Shown here: piece after piece, positions 1 through 28,151 of the stretch
Layout: the number at the start of each line of letters is the position of its first letter
Position numbering within the stretch: the stretch's first letter is position 1
NCBI GenBank assembly: GCA_031763025.1
Contig: JASSKH010000005.1
Span: forward strand, 17,326,128-17,390,127
Reading direction: 5' to 3'
From: Macrocystis pyrifera
Lineage: Eukaryota > Sar > Phaeophyceae > Laminariales > Laminariaceae
Length of the DNA: 64,000 nucleotides
The notes under the pieces: model-generated
Databases searched by the model: none
Seen by the model: only the letters and a program-made list of their open reading frames with translations
Told to the model about the DNA's origin: nothing
Program-made: the position numbers and the translations under genes

Positions 1-15885
<15,885 letters not shown>

Positions 15886-16127
15886 TTCCAGGCTCTGCTT
15901 CTTCTGCTACCAAACCCTCACGGGAGACAGAGAGATGTTACCCTGCGCAGCACAGAAAGCAAGCGCGAACGTGTCGACGAACAGTCTCAGATCTCTCAGG
16001 CTGTGAAGACGGAGCTCTCTGTGCGCGAAAGATGATGGCCTCTGGAACCTGCACAGACTTGCGTGTGATACACAGTTACTTCGAACTAAAGTCTCGCGTA
16101 TATATATGATCTCGTTCTTGGTACGGG

Positions 16128-17268
16128 GTACAAGGCGCTTCGCTCCGCGGGCGGCCTACGCCGCCCGCTAGGCTCGCTAAGGAAGGAAAAGTATATCAAA
16201 GTTATGCGAAGCGGACAAGGGTTCATGATTGAATACATTTTTTTTATGATTGTAGTTGCAAACTGGCGACTTGGCAATGCCAAGAGTCCCGCCGCCATGC
16301 TTCAGGAGAAAACAGCTCGGACGCCACATACGCTTCGTGTCGCGGGCAGTTCGCTCACATACCGTACGTACGTGCATATTCCAGGTACGTAGGGTGCTTA
16401 CTTTCTTATTTTGAGTACGAAGCAACTGCTTTATGTACGAAAAAAGAGAAAGCACAGCACGACACTGCAGCAGCACCGCAAAAACACTGAAAATGAACCG
16501 AAAATTATGGAAATAGAGAAAAAAAAATCCCCGTCCCCTCTCACGTAATAATTTTCTGCCTGATTGGAACACCTTGCACGGGTCAAAAAAGAAAAAAATC
16601 AAACTGTAGAGCTTCTCTCTCAGCTTCGTACGCCGCCCGCCCCTCTCGCGACCACCTCGCCACCGATTCGGTCCGGGTTAGGCTCTCCTCCCTCTCTGCC
16701 ACAGTGAACCCCGTCGCCCGCTTCGCGTGAAGCCCGGTGCTCACCGTGGCCGTTGTTTGCCAGCTCGACAATGTTGGTGCTCAGACTGGGTGGCTCTCTC
16801 AGCCTGGTCGCACAAGTAAGCACCGCTTGAATGTTACCTTGCAATCCCAAACGACCCTTACAGGTCGTACATACTCAATCGAATTATGCAGATGGAGGCC
16901 AGACAGAGCCCATTCATGCTTCCCTCGTGTCTCGAGGCACACGCGACGCCTAGCCACGAAAACGGCGACCGCGCTCCTTGCAACCCGCCCTCTACTCGCC
17001 TGCATCCGCTGACACCCGCGACGGCGCCGGGCTCGCCCGCGGTGCAGTGCTCCGAGTACACCGCGCGCACACGAAGCGAAAGAAGAAAAAAGGAAAAAAG
17101 AACCAAAAGTGCCACGAGAAATGGAGAAAACACAGACTCGCTGGAAAGGTCCGGCAAGTAATAAAAGGAGGCGATTTCCAAGTGGGAGGCCTGAGAGGCC
17201 AGGGATGTACCAACCGAGCACGCTCAGAGCAGAGAGAGTGAGATATCTATAAGTAGTTCTATGTGGGT
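16128..17268 (+). mobile_element. 1.14-kb repeat R1, copy 2 (uninterrupted)
   Basis: This is the reference copy. It opens with the GC hairpin near 16140 and continues through a block shared with copies 1 and 3 (GCTTCTCTCTCAGCTTCGTA, CGCTTCGCGTGAAGCCCGGT, TGACACCCGCGACGGCGCCG) to GAGATATCTATAAGTAGTTC. Overlapping open frames on both strands reach 174 codons but recur only as parts of the repeat. It lies just upstream of the allantoicase start, so it could affect that gene's promoter region. Confidence 0.75.
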
Positions 17269-17501
17269 TCAAGGTTCTCGACCAGACCGTCGCATGGGTA
17301 TTGTCCCGAGGAGGTCCCACCATTCGCCGAGGTCGTGGATATCCGTATATCTTATTGTACGACGGTGGTCATCCATATTCGACTATTTGTTGTCGTCAGC
17401 AGTGACACTGTCTCGTGGCAAGTAGCCACTGCGGATTGGAATGCAAGGACCGTGCCTCGCACACACTCTCTCTTCCTCTTCCATCATCGTTGATGGTTGT
17501 T

Positions 17502-17993
17502 CGTGAGATCGTCCGTACCGATCCTATACCAAAACCTGGCGTGCCCTACACGCTACACCCTCTAAGAAAGGGAAGTGCCACAGATGTCGAGTCGAACCTG
17601 GGGGTCCTCCCCACATTTGGCGTCGACGGCAGGACATTGTACGTACGAGTAAGTAGCTTGTGGCGATACACGTTGGATGCATGACTTAAAGGCTCCGTGG
17701 CCCACCAACGTGCACTACAGTAAATGGACCACACCAGGGACTAATATGTTTGGGGTTGGGTCCATCAGCAACGGTATAGGGGCGGCGTACGGACACCAGA
17801 TCTCCCTGCTGATATTGCGGAAAGGACAATTTCTCGTTAGATTCTGTCTGCTTATCGGTACGTCCCTGTAAATTGCGAGATTGTCCGTACCGATCCTATA
17901 CAAAAACCCTGCGTGTCCTACACGCTACACCCTCTAAGAAAGGGAAGTGCCACAGATGTCGAGTCGAACCTGGGGGTCCTCCCCACATCTATA
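17502..17993. repeat. Pair of about 112-bp direct repeats, spacing 378 bp
   Basis: CGTCCGTACCGATCCTATAC through GAGTCGAACCTGGGGGTCCT occurs near 17510 and again near 17887 with few changes. The sequence between the copies is unique in this window. A short terminal-repeat element or a partial tandem duplication would both fit. Confidence 0.55.
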
Positions 17994-18080
17994 CGAATCC
18001 CTATTAAACGAACCCCCTGTTGAATTCAACGCCCCCCCTCCCCGCGGGGCCGCGCTCGTTATAGTATATGCCGTCAGTAG

Positions 18081-18370
18081 TACAAGGCGCTTTGCGTACA
18101 AGGCGCTTTGCGTAGCGGGCGGTTCCGCCCGCTACGCTCGCACGAGAAACAATGGAAAAGAACAGATGGTCTGAACGGTTAGGTGCAAACAGGCGACTTG
18201 CAAGTGCCAAGAGCTCCATGCTCCATTCAGGAAAACGACTCGGACGCCACATGCAGTTACGTACGTACTGCGTACTTCTTTCCTCTTTCTGATAGGTACG
18301 AAACTTTAAAAATGAAAAAGCACATCCCCGTCCCCTCTGATGTAGTTATTTCCCGCCTCATTGGAACACC
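18081..18370 (+). mobile_element. R1 fragment
   Basis: It has a doubled opening ACAAGGCGCTTTGCGTA, part of the GC hairpin and the segment around CAGGCGACTTGCAAGTGCCA, then stops near TTCCCGCCTCATTGGAACACC. It corresponds to the first third of R1. Confidence 0.55.
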
Positions 18371-18534
18371 GAACGATGATGCCCAAAAACGGGGATGCCG
18401 GTAAAACCCCCCTGCTTTTGAAAAAAGCCTGGATGGCGCTGAATTTTCAGGGTATGCTATTTCGGTCGTGGGGATCATGAATCCGCCGTCGGATTTTTTA
18501 TATTACTTCCACACCCCTGATAGATCAATTCACG

Positions 18535-19005
18535 GTAGCTCGAGCTAGCTCTCTAAGGAGCTAGTTCACCGGTGAGCTACGTGACCTGCATGAGCTGCAC
18601 ATGTTGTCTTGGCTTGAGTTATACGAGGGTAGCTCATCTGCACATATGTTTTCAAGCTTGAGCTATACTAGGTAGAGGACTTCTCATCTGCACATATATG
18701 TCCAGAGTGACCTATAATAGGAGCTACATGAGCTAGCTCATCTACCCCGAGATGAGCTACAGGAGCTACATGAGCTACACATGTTTCCCCCCGGTTACAC
18801 TATAGGCAGTAGCTCATCTGCACATGTTTTCAAGGCTTGAGCTGTATGCGATAGCTCGTCTGCACATGGTCTCGAAGCTTGAGCTATCTCTAGACGGTAG
18901 CTCATCTGCACAAGTTTTCAAAGCTTGAGCTATAGGCGATAGCTCATCTGCACATGTTTTCAAGCCTTGACCTATAGGGGATGGATGAGCTAGCTCATGA
19001 GCTGC
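18535..19005. repeat. AGCTCATCTGCACATG minisatellite
   Basis: Units of about 40-45 bases contain AGCTCATCTGCACATGTTTT and CAAGCTTGAGCTATA. About nine diverged copies are present. The AGCT-rich units can pair with each other, so long hairpins are possible. Confidence 0.75.
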
Positions 19006-19233
19006 ATAAGTGCCTATTAATAATACAAGTATAGAACGACATCAACACAATATATTTTTTGTGCGTATACGGGGTACAGTATGGATCTGGTCGACACCCA
19101 GTAGATTAGGATTTTTTCGTTTTTTTACAACAGCTATATACAGCAGCTGTCAGCTGTCTCTACGCACGCCACAAGAGGCGCTCGCACAAAAACACAACAC
19201 CGACACCACACATCAACACCCTTAGCATACCCA

Positions 19234-19440
19234 CGACCCGGGGTAGCAGCTCTAGCGGCGCTTCGGCCGTTGACCAGACTGACGGCGGGCAGCAAGTGGA
19301 TCCATCGATGGATGTGGACCCGACCAACAACGCCATCGATGTGTATGCCAGGCCGAAAGCAAGGTGCGTGGGTCGGAGGTCGTGTGATGTTGCCCACCTA
19401 ATCGATGATGCTGCCAACATGTATGCCTCCTCTCTAGAGT
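19234..19440 (+). CDS. Exon-like segment, unassigned
   Basis: After an ACACCCTTAG acceptor-like site the plus strand stays open to the TAG ending at 19440 and encodes a Ser/Asp-rich stretch (SSSSGASAVDQTDGGQQVDP) followed by NNAIDVYARPKAR. A good donor (GCAAG then GTGCGTG) sits near 19362. Composition is protein-like, but no family was recognised and no partner exon was found. Confidence 0.25.
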
Positions 19441-20763
19441 AGTTGAAGTGTAGGGGACTGTACTACTACTGTAGTCGCAAGGTGGGATGTACATGTACCA
19501 GGTATGTAGCAAGCCGTATTCGTAGCTGTGCGGGGTTTCATTACTTGTCCAGGTGTTTTGTGTTCGTAAACCGTACTCGCACGAGTACAGCAGTAACGAT
19601 GACCGTACAGCAGTTTGTTGTTTTTTGTCGGAGGCTGATGTTAAAATGCTTCTGTCACAGCTGACGTTTTATTTTTATTTTTCAAATAATACAGCAGTAC
19701 CGTACATGTGTGTTCGAGATGCCTCGCTTGTTCAGCGGTCTTACGTGTCCTGTGCATCTTCTCACGCTGCGCTCACCAACAGGAGACCAAGGAGACAGCC
19801 ATTCGTTACATACCACCACCAAGCGGGTTCAGGTGGTGTACCGCACCCGGCAAAACAGCTGCCCCCACCCGACTTCGGGTAGCTCGCGTAGTCGGGTTGG
19901 GGATAAACGGGGGCAGCGGTGGATCTTCTGTGTTTTGTTTTGTGATGGAAACCCGAGTTCGATTCTCGGATTGGACACCATGTTATGGATCGGGAGCGTA
20001 TAGGTCATGAGGTCTTGGGTCAGGATGAGGCAAGCAGCACGGGCATGAGCCTATTCGAAGGATCAGCGGTTGACAGTCCGCTTCAGATACAGGATAGAAC
20101 AGGATTACAACATATGCCTACAATATACAAATAGTAAGACCAACCTCAAGTCTGGCCACAATCCAACCGAGTCGAGACGTGGGCTCGCACGTGTCCCAGA
20201 GGGGTAGAGCGTGCTTCTGACGCTAGGGAGAAGGTCTCCCAGGTATGTAGATGGTAAACTGATTGCTTTGAGCCTCAGGTCGAGAGCGATGACCGAGGCA
20301 ACACGTAGGACCGCCGAAGAGGAGAGAGAAAGAGTGGCAATCCACAAAAGGGGGAGGGGCCGTAAATGACGCGGCCCCTGCTGATACAAAAACGCAAGTC
20401 GTCGTAACTCCTGAAACGGTCTAAAACCATAACACTTCATCTGTTGTCTGCTTGCTTTTTTGGCGAGGGTGTAGATAGTTTTTCATTTAGGCCTCTCTGT
20501 CTCTTCTTTGCACCTTGTGGTGGGCTCCGGCCACGGAAGTCGTGTTTAAGGAACGGTATTCACGGGATTCAGATGATGCTGTGATTCAATATAGCCTAAT
20601 GAATGGGTGGTGGGTGGGTAATGGGTTGGAGGATTGGTTTCTCGCTAAAGGTTACAGCGCACTACCAGAAGTAGCCATATTAATCATGTTCATCATGTTG
20701 TACGAGTCACGTACGAGTATGCGAAAAAATGCCTTTAGTAGTATGTGTATGTATAAGATGCAC

Positions 20764-21030
20764 TTTTTTTTTTGGCATGCTGCTCTCCGGCGGCCGAGGG
20801 TTCTTTTTCGCACGTTCGGCTGCTGGGCAAGCTAAGGGGAGGTGGGTACATTACGACGCATGTCTGGATCCCGGCCGATCGCCGTGGCGGTGCTCATTTT
20901 TTTTTTAGCATGCTGCTCTCCGGCTGCCGAGGGTTCTTTCTCGCACTTGCGGCTGCCGGGCAAGCAAGGGGGCCGTAGGTACATTATGACGCATGTCTGG
21001 ACCCCGGCCGAGCACCGTGGCGGTGCTCGG
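20764..21030. repeat. Tandem pair of about 125-bp units
   Basis: GCATGCTGCTCTCCGGC, CGAGGGTTCTTT and ACGCATGTCTGGA occur in order in both units, which start at about 20777 and 20909. The copies differ by several substitutions. No gene is evident. Confidence 0.65.
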
Positions 21031-21426
21031 GGCATTGAAAATCGCTTAGCTGGCTCTAAAAAACATGGGATTGCTTTCCGCTTTGCCGAGCCGAGTAGGT
21101 GACAAGGAAAACCCCACTTTTTTTTTGAGAAGTAAATAGCCCGCCACCCTCGAACACTTTTTTGAGCCCCCTCTGCTGTACTTATGTTTTCAACCTCAGC
21201 AGAAGAAGTAGCAGTAGCAGTAGCAAACATACAACAGCAACAGCAGTACACAACTGTCGGCCGTCGTACTTGTTGCATCAAACCCTTTGACAGGTGGTGT
21301 ACACCTAACACCGAGCACGTTCGTGACCACCAAACTGCCTCCCTCCGTCGGCCTATACCTGGACATTGGCACCAGTATCTAGGTGTTGGTGTCATACCTA
21401 GCTAGTTGCCCAGTCGCACGCTCTCA

Positions 21427-22947
21427 GGGCCACTCCTAAGGGCCACTCCTAACGAACAAAAAAAATCACGATTCGTGAGATTTTTGTCGTGAATCGTGAT
21501 TTTTTTGTCGTGAATCACGACAAAAAAAATCACGATTCATGACGCCAATTTTTTTAGCTTTTCCCTAAAAAAAAAAAAATCACGATTCGTGACATTTGTC
21601 GTGTCTCAAAATACGCCTGATCAAGGCACTATGCAACGCACGTGCACCACCGGTATCCGATGGTCGGCATAGGGGCATGGCAGACTCTGCTTCGTACGCT
21701 GCTTGTGGACAACGGGCGGCCACCCAAAGACACCGCTGGGCGCGGGCTAACGAGGAGGTTGTGGCCTCGAAGTTTCCAGGAGGAGGAGCCACTGCTGGAA
21801 GACAAACGGGAAAATGACCTGGGGATGTCACAGGCCAGGCCGGGCAGACGGCCTGCGAGATGGAATCTCGCGAAACGAGCTTGGCCGACGGCCGGTGAAG
21901 TTGGAATCTCGCAGGCTGGGTCAGGCTTCGGCCCGTGATTCGAATATGACACGGGCTAGGCCAGGTGCGGACGGTCCAGCCCGGCCTGGCTGTGCCCCAC
22001 TCTCGAGAGTTTGCTCCACACCCCCAAAAAACGTTGGGTTTGAAATATCAGAACTTCAACTATTTGAAAATATCACGAAACGCGACGTTTTTCGGCTTTT
22101 TTCGTTAGAACTGAAATGTCACGGATCGTGATCTTTTGGCATGCCTAAAAATCACGAATCGTGATTTTTTTTCGGTTCGTTAGGAACGGCCCTAACGAAC
22201 AAAAAAAATCACGATTCGTGAGATTTTTGTCGTGAATCGTGATTTTTTTGTCGTGAATCACGACAAAAAAAATCACGATTCATGACGCCAATTTTTTTAG
22301 CTTTTCCCTAAAAAAAAAAAAATCACGATTCGTGACATTTGTCGTGTCTCAAAATACGCCTGATCAAGGCACTACGCAACCCACGTGCACCAACGGTATC
22401 CCATGGTCGGCATAGGGGCATGGCAGACTTTGCTTCGTACGCCGCTTGTGGACTACGGGCGGCTACCCAAAGACACCGCTGGGCGCGGGCTAACGAGGAG
22501 GTTGTGGCCTCGAAATTTCCAGGAGGAGGAGCCACTGCTGGAAGACAAACGCGAAAATGACCTGGGGATGTCACTGGCCAGGCCGGGCCGACGGCCTGCG
22601 AGATGGAATCTCGCGAAACGAGCTTGGCCGATGGCCGGCGAAGTTGGAATCTCGTAGACTGGGTCAGGCTTCGGCCCGCAATTCGAATATGTCACGGGCT
22701 GGGCCAGGTGCGGACGGCCCAGCCCGGCCTGGCCGTGCCCCACTCTCGAGAGTTTGCTCCACACTCCACACCCCCAAAAAACGTTGGGTTTGAAATATCA
22801 GAACTTGAACTATTTGAAAATATCACGAAACGCGACGTTTTTCGGCTTTTTTTTTTTCGTTAGAACTGAAATGTCACGGATCGTGATCTTTTGGCATGCC
22901 TAGAAGTCACGAATCGTGATTTCTTTTCGGTTCGTTAGGAACGGCCC
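21427..22947 (+). mobile_element. Head-to-tail dimer of a Harbinger-like element
   Basis: Two copies (21440-22192 and 22193-22947, about 750 bp each) share one internal end. The outer ends are GGGCCACTCCTAACGAAC and the inverse GTTCGTTAGGAACGGCCC, flanked by TCA at 21424-21426 and 22948-22950. The same flanks are uninterrupted at about 29264-29285. Each copy starts with a long foldback of ATCACGATTCGTGA units. No transposase is encoded. The 3-base target duplication and GGGCC ends fit PIF/Harbinger. Confidence 0.7.
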
Positions 22948-24369
22948 TCAGCAGCAGGTAATCGCAACGAGCAAGAGCCACAGAGTCAGCCCCATACTGC
23001 CTCCCGTCTCGCCGTACTGCCCCCTGTCTCGGTGCGGTAACGCGTACAGCCCACACTGCCCGACTGCTGATACGACGAGCTGTGTGCATTTCCAAAAACG
23101 AAGAATTTTCTCGGATAATTTTCTCTGCGTCGAAAATTTCAAATCTCGAAAATTTTGAATCCCCACGCCTTTTTGCTGTTTTGTTTTTGATCAACCTCAG
23201 CAGCAGCAGGTACAGCAGCACCAGAACACGCCTGTCGAGTGTCGAGAGTCAGATATATTTCACCTAGCCCTTTGACGTACACCACACACCATACACCGAG
23301 CACGTACGTGATAACAAAACTGCCTCCCTCGGTCCGTCTACCAGGGGGAAATTGGCACCAGATATATACTGTATACAGTATAGGCCCGCCAAGAAGAAAG
23401 TGCCCAATAAGAACATAATGCTCAGTTTTGGAGAACGCTAACAAAATTGGGTTAAGGCCACGGTGGCACGCTCAGGTCCGCCCAGGTCCTTTCATCCCCT
23501 ACTTGTGAAAATCGACATCATTTCAATAAAAAAAGGCTACAGTTACAAAACGAGACTGTCAGGTTTCGGACCAATAGAAGGCTGAGGGTTACTTGAGGCA
23601 AAGCACAAATCACTCTGGAAACTATGCGAATCGCTATCTGGCTTATCGGTGTGGTCAGCGGTGCTCGGGCATGCGGATCGCGGCCCCACAAGGTAAGAGG
23701 GTTACCAGGGTCGTGAGGCATGTCGCCTACCAAAATTTGGTGGTATCCGGTGCACTGTGTGTCGAGAGCTGGTGTGGGCGTGTTCTAGTCACCGACAACC
23801 CTGGTTAGGCCGCCTCTTGAGCCCGTGGCTCAGGCGTCCTACCCCTGTGCTCGTCTCACAGACCGCGTAAACCATCAGAAGAAGGCTTCACCTCACCGCC
23901 GTGTTGTTTCAAGGTGATTCCTCCCCCGCAGCGTCGCAAACGAGCATGTATAAGTCGACTTTGGGCCCAAAAAGTCTGATTTTGGTCCGAAATCTGGACC
24001 GGAGGGGTGGCCAGGGTTATCGGGGCGTACTTGTACAAGTATTCACGCTGCACCCACAACACAAACACACACCACCAACCACGGCAACCACCGTCGCTGC
24101 CCTGATGTGTGGTCAATCACCTGCGGTGGAATTGGCGCACGAGGTGCCGTACAGCAGTAGAAATTCATGTTTTGGTTATGCAGGTCTGGTAAGGTAACAT
24201 TGTGCTTAGGACCCACCCACGCGAAGACAGGGCCAGATGTACCCGTTTTGAGGCCCGCCGTTCTCTTTGGCTTTGGCATACTCGGCCAAATGTCTCGCAG
24301 ACCAAGATAGCTGGCATCCAGACGAATCTGTAGACCTAAGTTCCTGCGATGCACCCCTACGCAGCGGGC

Positions 24370-24840
24370 CTGGTTGGACCAATACCGTAAACCTAGCATG
24401 CCAGAAAAAACGTCTTGTATCGTTAAAAAAAGGTTGTTTTTGTACCAGTTTAAGTATGTGCAGGCTCCCCTACCGGTAAGGAAAGCTTGCTGGATTCACC
24501 CGTATTGGGGGCAGCCATTCTTCTATGATTTTTTCCCCCGTTGGACAGAACGCCTACTCCATAGAACATGGTAATTTACACGTAGATGATTCTGTAGGCC
24601 TCTCTTGAGTCTTGCAGCCCAAGGTAGCGGAGCGGTTTGATCCGATGACGTACCTAGAATGCTCGAAAAAATGTCGTAAAATCCTTAAAAAAATGATGTT
24701 TTTGTACCATTTTTAGTATGCGCAGGCTAGCCTACCGGTAAGAAAGCTTGTCGGAACCACCCGTAACGGGGGCAACCATTCAATGTTTGTTCGTCTTGGA
24801 CTGAACGCCTACTCCATAAAATATGGCTGAATTCCGGACG
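24370..24840. repeat. Diverged tandem duplication of about 315 bp
   Basis: GCAGGCTCCCCTACCGGTAA and AACGCCTACTCCATAGAACA in the first unit match GCAGGCTAGCCTACCGGTAA and AACGCCTACTCCATAAAATA in the second. A third partial unit may start near 24955. No shared reading frame was seen. Confidence 0.55.
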
Positions 24841-25211
24841 GATCCATGAACCCGATGCCCATGTTATTGCATTATCCTGCAATGAAGAAAAATGCAGTAC
24901 CACATACCTACTGCTGTTTATAAACGGCCTTTTCCACCATTCAAACGGTGCTGTGGTACCGTTATTCGCATGTGCAAGCTTGCCCACCTGTTCCAAAACA
25001 AAATAACGTCAGGTCCATTGCGCTGCTGTTCATCGTGATCTCGATACAGTGCTCACAAGATCAGGGATGGGATATAGATGACGTGAAGACGGTCCTATCA
25101 ATAGCCCTCAAGTATATTTGCATTGTGATGTTGTCAAGAAAACACCAAAGCCGTGAGTGTGACATACTGCAAACACCGGCGTAGCGTTCAATAACAAAAC
25201 CGCCTTTTCTT

Positions 25212-25448
25212 GTGCTGTCGGGATCATACGCAGGCGCGCACACAGCGCCTGTTCCGGTGAATGCTTCGGCGATGGATCTTCCTGCGATGTTGTGCGCTCA
25301 GCCACGACCGAGTCACTGGCGCAAGCAGGAAGAAGTTGAACGTGACCTGGGGCTCGAGGAGCAGGCCGTCAGCAAGTATTCTAGGAATTTGTGCGGAGGC
25401 ACGCATGGCAGGAAGAATTACGACGAGGCCGTTTCGCATCAACAATAA
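25212..25448 (+). CDS. Exon-like segment, unassigned
   Basis: An open frame of 78 codons ends at TAA and has protein-like charged composition, including HWRKQEEVERDLGLEEQ and CGGTHGRKNYDEAV. A CGCACACAG acceptor-like site precedes it. No family was recognised and no donor partner was located. It may be a last exon or chance. Confidence 0.25.
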   Translation: MLSGSYAGAHTAPVPVNASAMDLPAMLCAQPRPSHWRKQEEVERDLGLEEQAVSKYSRNLCGGTHGRKNYDEAVSHQQ

Positions 25449-26049
25449 AAAAAAGCATTCTTATTTCTCGTCCAGGGGGGGGGTGCATGGTGTACTACCA
25501 ACACATGAACGCTTTGCTTTGCTCGCACCGCAAACATGTTGTAAACAATTTAACTTTTCGACTTGACTAGTTTTCGTGTTTCGCTAATGCCATTGCCAAT
25601 AACTAAGCGTATCCCTTTTTATTTGGCTACGGAAACAAGAAGGAACGCGTTTGTCGCTAAGCCCAAACACCAAAACCTTGTCAGACAATCGGAAAATTAC
25701 AGCAAGTTTTAGCCCTGGCGTCCAAACTAGACCCTGCTCGCTCACCCGCCTAACTACCACCCACGAAAAAAAATCCATCGATTTCAAAGGACAAAACAAC
25801 TTCAGATATAGCGCATGCGTTCATACCACCAAAGCGCCAGCACATCCGTTTTACGAGCAAACTCCATCTTACAACAAACATCTCCATTGCGCCCATCAGT
25901 AACTGAACATAGGCACACACTGCTTATCCCTAACCCAAGACACAATGTGCTCAGACACAATGTACTGCGGCGAATCTGGAATTATTACTCGTAACGAAGT
26001 ACAACACGTTTTCGTCTGCGCTGCATCTCTGCCTGTGGTGCTCTAAAAC

Positions 26050-26745
26050 GCCAGTGGGGGGGGGGGGTGACGAGGATACCCTCCACCCCACCCCCCCGAA
26101 AAAAACAAATTAAAACGCCTTTTTAGATTCTTCATCACTTCTGCCTAAAAAACACCAGCACGACCTCCTGGGGAACAACCTCCGTCATGCCGGGTGGGGA
26201 TGTTTGGGGCGGGGGCGGGGGGGGGGGGGGCACGAGAGTGGACCCCCCCCATAAAGAAAACATGCTCGCTCAATCAGATTCTCAATCACTCATGCCTAAG
26301 CAAACGCCAGGGGGGGGGGTAGCTGCGGGGGGAAGGAGGAGAGAGGTGTACTCATTTTCTGTTCGCCTCACATCAATTGAACACTGACCACTCCTCCCTT
26401 CCGAGACGGAGCACCGTTCATGCTCGTAATAAAGCCACCACCACCAACAGTTGGGCGCTCACTACGTTTTCTTGACTATAATTCATAGGTACCTTTTGCT
26501 CATCTTATCCCCTTGCTGTTTCGCCGTCTGCGGCCACCGTCTCTCTCCTACAATACAGGTCCTTTAGTCACTGCTATCTAGTGTACCCAATGCAAAAGCG
26601 ACGAGGGTATAGCCCCTACCCCCCCCCCCCCCCCCAAGAAAAAACCCCCTACACTTTCTTCATCAATTCTGTCCAAGTAACGCTAGCGCAACCTCATTGG
26701 GAACACCCTTCGTGTACTCGGGCGGGAGTGTTTGTGGCAGGGGGG
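26050..26745 (-). repeat. Diverged copies of the terminal exon's last codons
   Basis: Downstream of the exon at 26797, segments at about 26128-26190, 26275-26309 and 26655-26740 resemble its end. Two of them still read, on the minus strand, VVPQEVVLVFFRQK-stop and GVPNEVALALLGQN-stop. Each is linked to a G-run and a GACGAGGGTA motif, so the unit was duplicated as exon end plus G-run. Confidence 0.55.
26310..26462 (+). mobile_element. G-tract repeat, divergent subfamily
   Basis: A G-run at 26310 is followed by GTGTACTCATTTTCTG, a CAATTGAACACTGACCAC-type head and a GTTGGGCGCTCACTACG tail. The tail matches the partial copy near 47280. It overlaps the duplicated exon-end units. Confidence 0.5.
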
Positions 26746-26796
26746 GCGACGAGGGTAGACCCCCTAAAACAAAAATCACTAGCCTAATGAGATTCT

Positions 26797-27030
26797 TCAC
26801 TTGTGCCTAAGCAACGCCAGCACAACCTCCTTGGGAATACCCTCCATGCCGTCCCCACTAAACATCCCCATCACGCGCTTCAAGCACTGACCACGCTTGC
26901 ATTGATTGCCGGCACCCCTGCACCCAATCCCACCAGCCGCGTTGTACTTCAAACAACTTCTCACGGTGCGTGCGAGGATGTAGGGCACAGCGTCATCACC
27001 TCCGCGCTTTTTCTGGTGCTCGAAATTGGC
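26797..27030 (-). CDS. Terminal exon of an unrecognised gene
   Basis: After a CCGTGTGCAG acceptor, 77 codons run to TGA. They encode a basic, Cys-containing segment (ILARTVRSCLKYNAAGG, CRGAGNQCKRGQCLKR) and end with GIPKEVVLALLRHK. The composition and the clean 3' splice site argue for a real exon. The four cysteines within about 25 residues hint at metal binding, but no family was recognised. Upstream exons should lie at higher coordinates and were not secured. A G-tract repeat starts 20 bases upstream of the acceptor. Confidence 0.6.
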   Translation of the reverse strand, partial: ANFEHQKKRGGDDAVPYILARTVRSCLKYNAAGGIGCRGAGNQCKRGQCLKRVMGMFSGDGMEGIPKEVVLALLRHK

Positions 27031-27050
27031 CTGCACACGGGCCGGACGGC

Positions 27051-27385
27051 GGGGGGGGGGGGTGGGGAGGGGGGTGAGGGAGGGGGGTGCACTCATTATC
27101 ATGCATGGCCGTACTCGTATGACGGGGGGGGTACTCAATATCATGCATGACCGTAGTCGTATGACCATATACCCTCGCATCCCTACAATGCCCGTACGGA
27201 GCGCGTCGGGTTTCCATCGACCAGGCAGACAGTGCTTGCACCAAGCGCCAAGCGCCGTGAGGTGTTGGGCAAGTCGCATGAAGGGTGAGCTGCATCCTAC
27301 TAACAACCGCTTGAGAGGCGGATTTTCTTGCATATTGGTCACAGCATCAATGCATTTATAGAATTTCTGGTGTGGCCACCTCCAT
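27051..27385 (+). mobile_element. G-tract repeat, 3'-truncated, doubled head
   Basis: G-rich runs are followed twice by a TCATGCATGGCCGTA-type head, then by the standard body to TGGTGTGGCCACCTCCATAG. There it runs directly into a truncated Stowaway-like element (27388). Confidence 0.7.
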
Positions 27386-27387
27386 AG

Positions 27388-27481
27388 ACTATAGCAAATA
27401 GGACCTGCGGTACGCCCAAAAAACTGTATATTTTCATCTTTGTACTAACAATATTTCGTTCTATTTCCTATGGTCCCCGTA
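27388..27481. mobile_element. Stowaway-like miniature element, left end missing
   Basis: It keeps TAGCAAATAGGACC, AACAATATTTCGTTC and TCCTATGGTCCCCGTA. The left terminal bases are replaced by the neighbouring G-tract repeat. Confidence 0.6.
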
Positions 27482-27683
27482 CTGACTCGACACTGCGGCG
27501 CACTATGCTCCCCTCTTGTAGTGTCATGCGTGTACTACTGCTGTACAATACGACAGATCATCGATTCCTACTTCCTGATCGACATACATAAAAACTGATC
27601 TGTTACGAATCTTGTATGGTATAGATGACGTCCGCGGCAGCTCGTTAGAAGGGAGGCACGAGGCGTGCAATCTGAATGAACTA

Positions 27684-27792
27684 TTATACGGGGGGCCATA
27701 GTAAACAGTACCAACGGTACACACAACAATTTGATGTATTTACCTGTTTTGAATAAAAAAAATTGGTCCTATGTTTTATGGTCCCTCGTAAT
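27684..27792. mobile_element. Stowaway-like miniature element
   Basis: Ends ACGGGGGGCCATAGTAAACA and TTTATGGTCCCTCGTAA are inverted; TA flanks are present. It is an older, more diverged copy. Confidence 0.65.
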
Positions 27793-28151
27793 AACACGAC
27801 TACTGCTGATACTAGTAAAATCTGCGCCAACTAAAAAAAATGTATACACAGATCCCGCACAGCATCTTACAACGGAAGGTTAGGTCAGTCAAATATATGC
27901 CGCAGACCATGAACTACTGCTGTTGCACACCGTGCAAGGTGTTTGTACAAGAACGGTTTTCAACACGGCGGTGTCTTGTGTTTCGGGCCATTTTTGCGTA
28001 CGTACGTACGTACACGTCTCTGCTCCTGGTATAATAGACCACTACACAAAAAAAGCCTGGGGGAAAAGGCGCGTAATAAAATAAGGTCGATCGATATACA
28101 TTTCCCCAGTCATATTTATTTTTCTCTGCTGCAAGGCAAGTAATCTATTAT

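Noticed and set aside
19953-19969. tRNA-like T-arm (CCGAG, TTCGATT, CTCGG)
   Set aside because: A fitting acceptor stem, D-arm and anticodon arm could not be placed upstream, so a tRNA or tRNA-derived SINE is not supported.
21580-22863. Paired open frames in both strands
   Set aside because: They are parallel readings of the two copies of the Harbinger-like element, with no transposase motif.
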